DNA from: Synanceia verrucosa | Taxonomy: Eukaryota > Chordata > Actinopteri > Perciformes > Synanceiidae | Direction of reading: 5' to 3' | DNA length: 64,000 nt | Assembly: GCA_029721515.1 (NCBI GenBank) | Contig: CM056559.1 | Span: forward strand, 8,557,001 to 8,621,000 | Part shown: in pieces, positions 59,862-64,000 of the stretch | Layout: the number at the start of each line of letters is the position of its first letter | Numbering within the stretch: the stretch's first letter is position 1 | Notes under the pieces: generated by a model | What the model was told of the DNA's origin: nothing | Databases searched by the model: none | What the model saw: the letters and a program-made list of their open reading frames with translations, nothing else | Position numbers and translations under genes: made by a program

Positions 59862-59913
59862 CAAAAAAAAAAAAATAAAAATAAAAAAAAATAAAAAAAA
59901 AAAAAAAAAAAAA
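59862..59913. repeat. A-rich tract within the LINE 3' UTR
   Basis: Run of A with T interruptions on the plus strand (T-rich on the element's strand), so it is not the element's poly-A tail. Confidence 0.9.
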
Positions 59914-60360
59914 TTATATTCTATCAAGCAGCCTCGTTGCTTTAAGGAACTGGAATATAAATTTGTAACTCTTGTGCCCTGAGCTCTGTTGTAGAATGAC
60001 TCTGATATCCAGTGGTATTTTAATGTTCCTGAGATGTGTAATTAAACTCTGTCTTTCTCTCTCATATTTCTGACACTGAAGTATTATGTGCTCTATTGTC
60101 TCTTCTTGGCCAGTAGTCACAATTCCCTGTCTGATGTTTTCTCATTATGAATAGTGTACTGTTCAATGCAGTATGTCCAAACCTGAGCCTTGATATTATT
60201 GTTTCTTCTCTTCTGTTCCTTCCTGCTTTTCTCATTTCTCCCACTTTCCTTTGTATTCTGTAAAACCATCGTCCCGTCCTCTCTTCCTCCCATTGTTTTT
60301 GCCATCTTTCCCTCAGTCTTTGTTTGATGATGCTCTTAGTTTCAGATTTACTGACATTAA
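59914..60360 (-). pseudogene. LINE ORF2 C-terminal Cys/His region, frameshifted
   Basis: Two frames carry the typical end: ISRLRFGHTALNSTLF in one, and ETIEHIILQCQKYERER in the other. The frame change falls within the Cys cluster near 60115. Confidence 0.8.
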
Positions 60361-61876
60361 CTATCCGTCGATAGATGTCTTTCCTGCTGCCTCCTTTGCT
60401 GCCTTATCCGCCATCTCATTTCCTCTGAACCCAATGTGTGCTGGTACCCACACAAAAATCACTGTCAGCCCCATCATCTGAATTCTGTATAGGGTTTGCT
60501 GCACTTCAATCAGTATGTCTGGTCTGCTGTGTGCCTGACTGTCCTGTAAAGTGATTAATGCTGAGCTGGAATCAGAGCATATAACTGTTCTTAGTGGCCT
60601 TGTCTCCTCAACCCACTGTACTGCCAACAGTATTGCGATCATTTCTCCAGTATAAACTGACACTTCTCCACTGATCCGCCTCCCCACTGTTACATTAAAT
60701 TCTGGAACAATAAAAGCTGCTCCTGCCTTATCTGAGCTCTTTGAGGCATCTGTATAAATCTGGACGTAGCTGGAAAAGTCCTCAATATATGTCTGTACTG
60801 ACTGCGGGTTATAAATGAGTCCTCTATTCTTGTTTTTCTTTTCTAATAACGTGAGATCAACTGTGGCGTTTGGAAGTATCCAGGGTGGTATAACTGGTAA
60901 CGGTACTGTAGGACTGATGTTTAGCTGTGCTATTCCCAGTTCTGATGCTTTCTGTGTGCTCAACCAGCCAAAGCTTTTGTTGTCCCTTTTCTCCTTTTCC
61001 CAACATGGTTTTAAAGTGAGTTGTGTTGGATGCTCTTGACTGTGCCCCTGTAAATTAACCCAATAAACTGTTGAAAGTTGCAGCCTCCTCATGTCTAATG
61101 GCATCTCCCCCATCTCCACCTGTAGTGCTGCTGTTGGAGTTGTTTTCAGTGCTCCTGTGCATATCCTCAGTGCCTGATATTGAATATTGTCCAGTCTTTT
61201 CAGAGATGTGCCTGCTGCTGATCCATACACCACACTCCCATAGTCCAACACTGATCTGATCAGCCCACAGTATATGGCTTTTAGTGCACTTCTGTCTGCC
61301 CCCCATTCACTCCCCACCAAACACCTCATCACATTCAATACTTTCTTACATTTATCCACCACCTTCTGAATATGTACAGCCCATGTGATTCTTTCATCAA
61401 ACCAAATCCCCAAGTATTTATAATATTTCACTCTCTCCAGTTCCTGATTATACAGTTTTAGTTTCATAGTGCTGCTAATTCTTTTCCTTGTGAAAAACAT
61501 TGTCTTTGTCTTATCTACTGAGAATTTAAAACCCCACTTATATGACCACTCCTCTATTTTAGTGATGGCACCCTGAACTTTCTTCATAATGAATTCCAGA
61601 TTATTTCCCCTCTTCCAGATTGCCCCATCATCAGCAAACAGTGACACCCCCATCTGATTTTCTATACCTGTAAACACATCATTTATCATAAGGCTGAACA
61701 ATAATGGACTGATTATGCTCCCTTGTGGTGTTCCATTTTTCTATGGCAGATTTCCCAGAGTACTTCCTCCCTACTCTCACCTGAATGAATCTGCCTGTTA
61801 AAAAATCTCTAATCCATCTATACATTTGACCATTAATACCTATTTTTCTGAGTTTGATTAATAGTCCCTCGCCCAC
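60361..61876 (-). pseudogene. LINE ORF2: reverse transcriptase palm and RNase H
   Basis: The reverse-transcriptase catalytic FADD box lies near 61623-61640 (VSLFADDGAIW), and the RNase H part has YTDAS, TGEMIAI and SDSSSAL (Asp-Glu-Asp set) plus WVPAHIGFRGNEMAD. It shifts frame near 61730 and stops at 60361. Confidence 0.9.
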
Positions 61877-61895
61877 ATCATATCATAGGCCTTCT

Positions 61896-63639
61896 CTACA
61901 TCAAAAACACAGCTACCAGACTTTCTCGGTTTACCTGTGCTTTTCTGACCTCATGCTCTAGACAAACAGCAGGATCCATGGTGTTTCTCCCTCTCCTAAA
62001 GCCACTCTGATATTTAGATATATAGCCTTTACTTTCTGTATAATATGTTAACCTGTCATTTATCATTTTCTCCATTATTTTACAGATATTAGATGATAAT
62101 GCAATTGGCCGATAATTCCCTGGGTTTGTACTGTCTTTTCCTGGTTTGCGTATTGGGACTACAATGACTTCCTTCCAGCTCTGTGGTAATTCTCCCTCTT
62201 CCCAAACTTTGTTATATAATTCTAATAAAATGTCCTTGGCTGATTCACTGAGATGTTTTAACATTATGTAGCAAATCTGGTCCTTTCCTGGTGCTGTCAT
62301 CTTAGTTTTCTTTAGTGCACGGTTCAGTTCTGTCTTTGTAAATGGTTGGTTTAGTGGGTCATCTGTGTCCTCATCTTCCTGTAACAGCTCTATATTCTCT
62401 GCTCTTGTGGTTACACGCCCTTCTTTCCCTTTTTCACTGATGTTTGCTGAACTGTGAATTTTAACAAAAGTCTTTGCCAGCATCTCAGCTTTTTCTTCGT
62501 CCTTCACTGCTGTTACCTCACCCTCTACTAACACTGGATATCCCCAGTCTCCTTTAATCCCATTCATTCTTTTTATCATTCTCCACACTTTACCTATCTC
62601 TGTCTCCCTTCCCACAGAGTTACAGAATGTCCTCCAATATTCCCTCTTTGCATTTTTTATAACCCTCCTGACTTTTGCTTGTGCTCTCTGATAATCAATG
62701 AGGTTCTGACCACTGTGGTTCTGTCTCAAGACTTTGAATGCTTTATTTCTTGCCCTAATCACTCCATCACACTCCTTTGTCCACCATGGAACAGTCTTCT
62801 TTTTTGTCCTACCTCCTCTCTTCTGAATGGCCTCCTTTGCTGCCTCTAGAAGTGCCTTAGACAGAGCAAGGTTAAAATTATTAACATCATCATTTATATT
62901 GATTTTCTTCATTTCTCTGTCACATATGATCCCAAATTTCTTCCAGTCAGCACTGCTAAAAGCCCACCTCTGCTCTCCCCCAGAGTCATACTCCTCTACC
63001 GTTACTCCTAGTGCTGTGATGATGGGATAGTGATCACTGCCCACAGTTGTCTCTCTGTTTACCCCCCATGAACAAATACCTGCCACTGAGTGTGAGACCA
63101 GTGTCAGATCTATTGCAGATTCTGTCCCCATTCTGATATCAACTCTAGTTCCACTCCCATCATTCAAACACACTAGGTTTTTACTCTCAATTATCTCTTC
63201 TATTACCACACCATTGTTATCAGTCCCACTGCCCCACAGTGTACTATGAGCATTAAAGTCCCACACCATACTACTTTCCCTTGTATTTGTGCTGTCAATT
63301 CATTCATTGTCTCAATTGTCAGTCTACTGCATGGATTGTAAAGTTAACAATTCTAATGTTTCCTTCTTTTGTCCAGACTTCAATTATTGCATATTGAGCT
63401 CTGATCCTTTTCTCATCACTCTGTACTGTATCCCTTGTTTGACAAATGTTGCACACCTCCTCCACTGCCCTCCCTCTATCTCTGGACGCTATCATAGCCT
63501 TTTATTACAAAGTCTAGTGATGGTTTGAGCCAGGTTTCTTGAATACATATGATATCTGGTTTCTTTTTATTCCCCTTAATGAATCCCTTAAATTCTTGAC
63601 CATTTGCTATCAGGCTTCTAGCGTTCCACTGTAAAATAA
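61896..63639 (-). pseudogene. LINE ORF2: endonuclease and start of reverse transcriptase
   Basis: The endonuclease starts with LQWNARSL and DIICIQETWL in one frame (about 63630-63340), is then interrupted, and resumes in another frame at 63269 with DFNAHSTLWG and SDHYPI. The fingers/palm part of the reverse transcriptase follows (VPIRKPGKD, NYRPIALSS, YQSGFRRGRNT). A frame break near 61890 stops it. Confidence 0.9.
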
Positions 63640-64000
63640 TCAGGGTCCTTTTTCACCTGAGCTCCCCACTCTCCCATCTGCCTCAAGGCTTTTTGTAATC
63701 TGCTCCCAGGACACATTTTTTATCCCCAAAAACTTCTCTGCTCCCCTCACAATTATCTTGATCTTTTCCGTTTTGTGTTTGACTTGATCAGTACAGTTAA
63801 TAACGTAGGCCATGAAGAGAATCAGTTTATCTACTGCCAATGCTGTGTTAGCTTCCTCTGTTTGCTCTTCCTCTGCTCTTTGGACCTGATTAGTTTTTCC
63901 TGTTACACTCTTTCCCTTTTGACCATCTACCCTCTTCACTGCCTCTGCATAACTGATGTTGTTTGTTGCTTTCACCTGCTCTATTTCCACTGCCCTCTTC
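63640..64000 (-). pseudogene. LINE ORF1 C-terminal part
   Basis: Open minus-strand frame of 116 codons ending just before ORF2 (KGP-stop). It has no clear zinc-knuckle; position and spacing identify it as ORF1. The beginning lies outside the window. Confidence 0.6.

Larger units (their letters stand above)
59753..64000 (-). mobile_element. I-like non-LTR retrotransposon, broken, 5' end outside window
   Basis: Minus-strand order: end of ORF1, ORF2 endonuclease, reverse transcriptase, RNase H, a Cys/His C-terminal region, a 3' UTR and a (GAA)n tail at 59766-59753. The RNase H domain and the 'ggtggcggtaatgcacc...accgccaataaaacccc' tail fit the I superclade common in fish. Several frameshifts and stops show this copy is dead. 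Confidence 0.9.

Noticed and set aside
59862..59913. Poly-A tail of a plus-strand retrocopy
   Set aside because: The A-rich tract sits inside the 3' UTR of the minus-strand LINE, with no retrocopied gene next to it.
1..64000. CRISPR array, operon, riboswitch or prokaryotic defence system
   Set aside because: The sequence is an intron-rich vertebrate locus; no spaced direct repeats or prokaryotic gene spacing are present.

Overview
The window is vertebrate nuclear DNA, most likely from a teleost fish. The genes have many short exons with GT-AG introns. IFT80 lies next to a C3orf80-type gene, as I recall for human chromosome 3q25. The repeats are typical of fish: a decayed Tc1 element, a hAT-type MITE, a tRNA-derived SINE, an RTE-type LINE tail ending in (GGAT)n, an I-like LINE with an RNase H domain, and long (CA)n runs. 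All gene models were spliced by hand; reading frames close across every junction, but no transcript was available.

Layout, left to right. (1) 411-12474, minus strand: a 17-exon gene for a predicted 525-residue protein. It has an acidic N-terminus, a Cys cluster, a FIIND (ZU5-UPA) self-cleaving module of the CARD8/NLRP1 type, a basic linker and a C-terminal death domain. Its introns carry a dead Tc1 element and a SINE. (2) 12.5-21.7 kb: no gene seen; a possible CpG-rich promoter and a truncated LINE tail with a clear target duplication. (3) 21771-22424, plus strand: a single-exon, single-pass membrane protein resembling human C3orf80. (4) 26526-59740, minus strand: a complete IFT80 gene with 19 coding exons (777 codons, the length I recall for human IFT80) and a probable non-coding first exon. 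Intron 1 of its coding part is a textbook U12-type AT-AC intron, and the next intron is GC-AG. The 17.6-kb intron 7 holds a 638-bp hAT MITE with an exact internal 223-bp duplication and a second MITE-like element. (5) 59753-64000, minus strand: a broken I-like non-LTR retrotransposon. Its (GAA)n tail touches the IFT80 promoter; its 5' end lies beyond the window.

The genes do not form one pathway. IFT80 is a ciliary transport subunit, and the C3orf80 homologue has no known function. The FIIND-death-domain gene looks like an innate-immunity or cell-death sensor and is the most novel item here: the CARD of NLRP1/CARD8 is replaced by a death domain, and the N-terminus is built from frame-preserving micro-exons.
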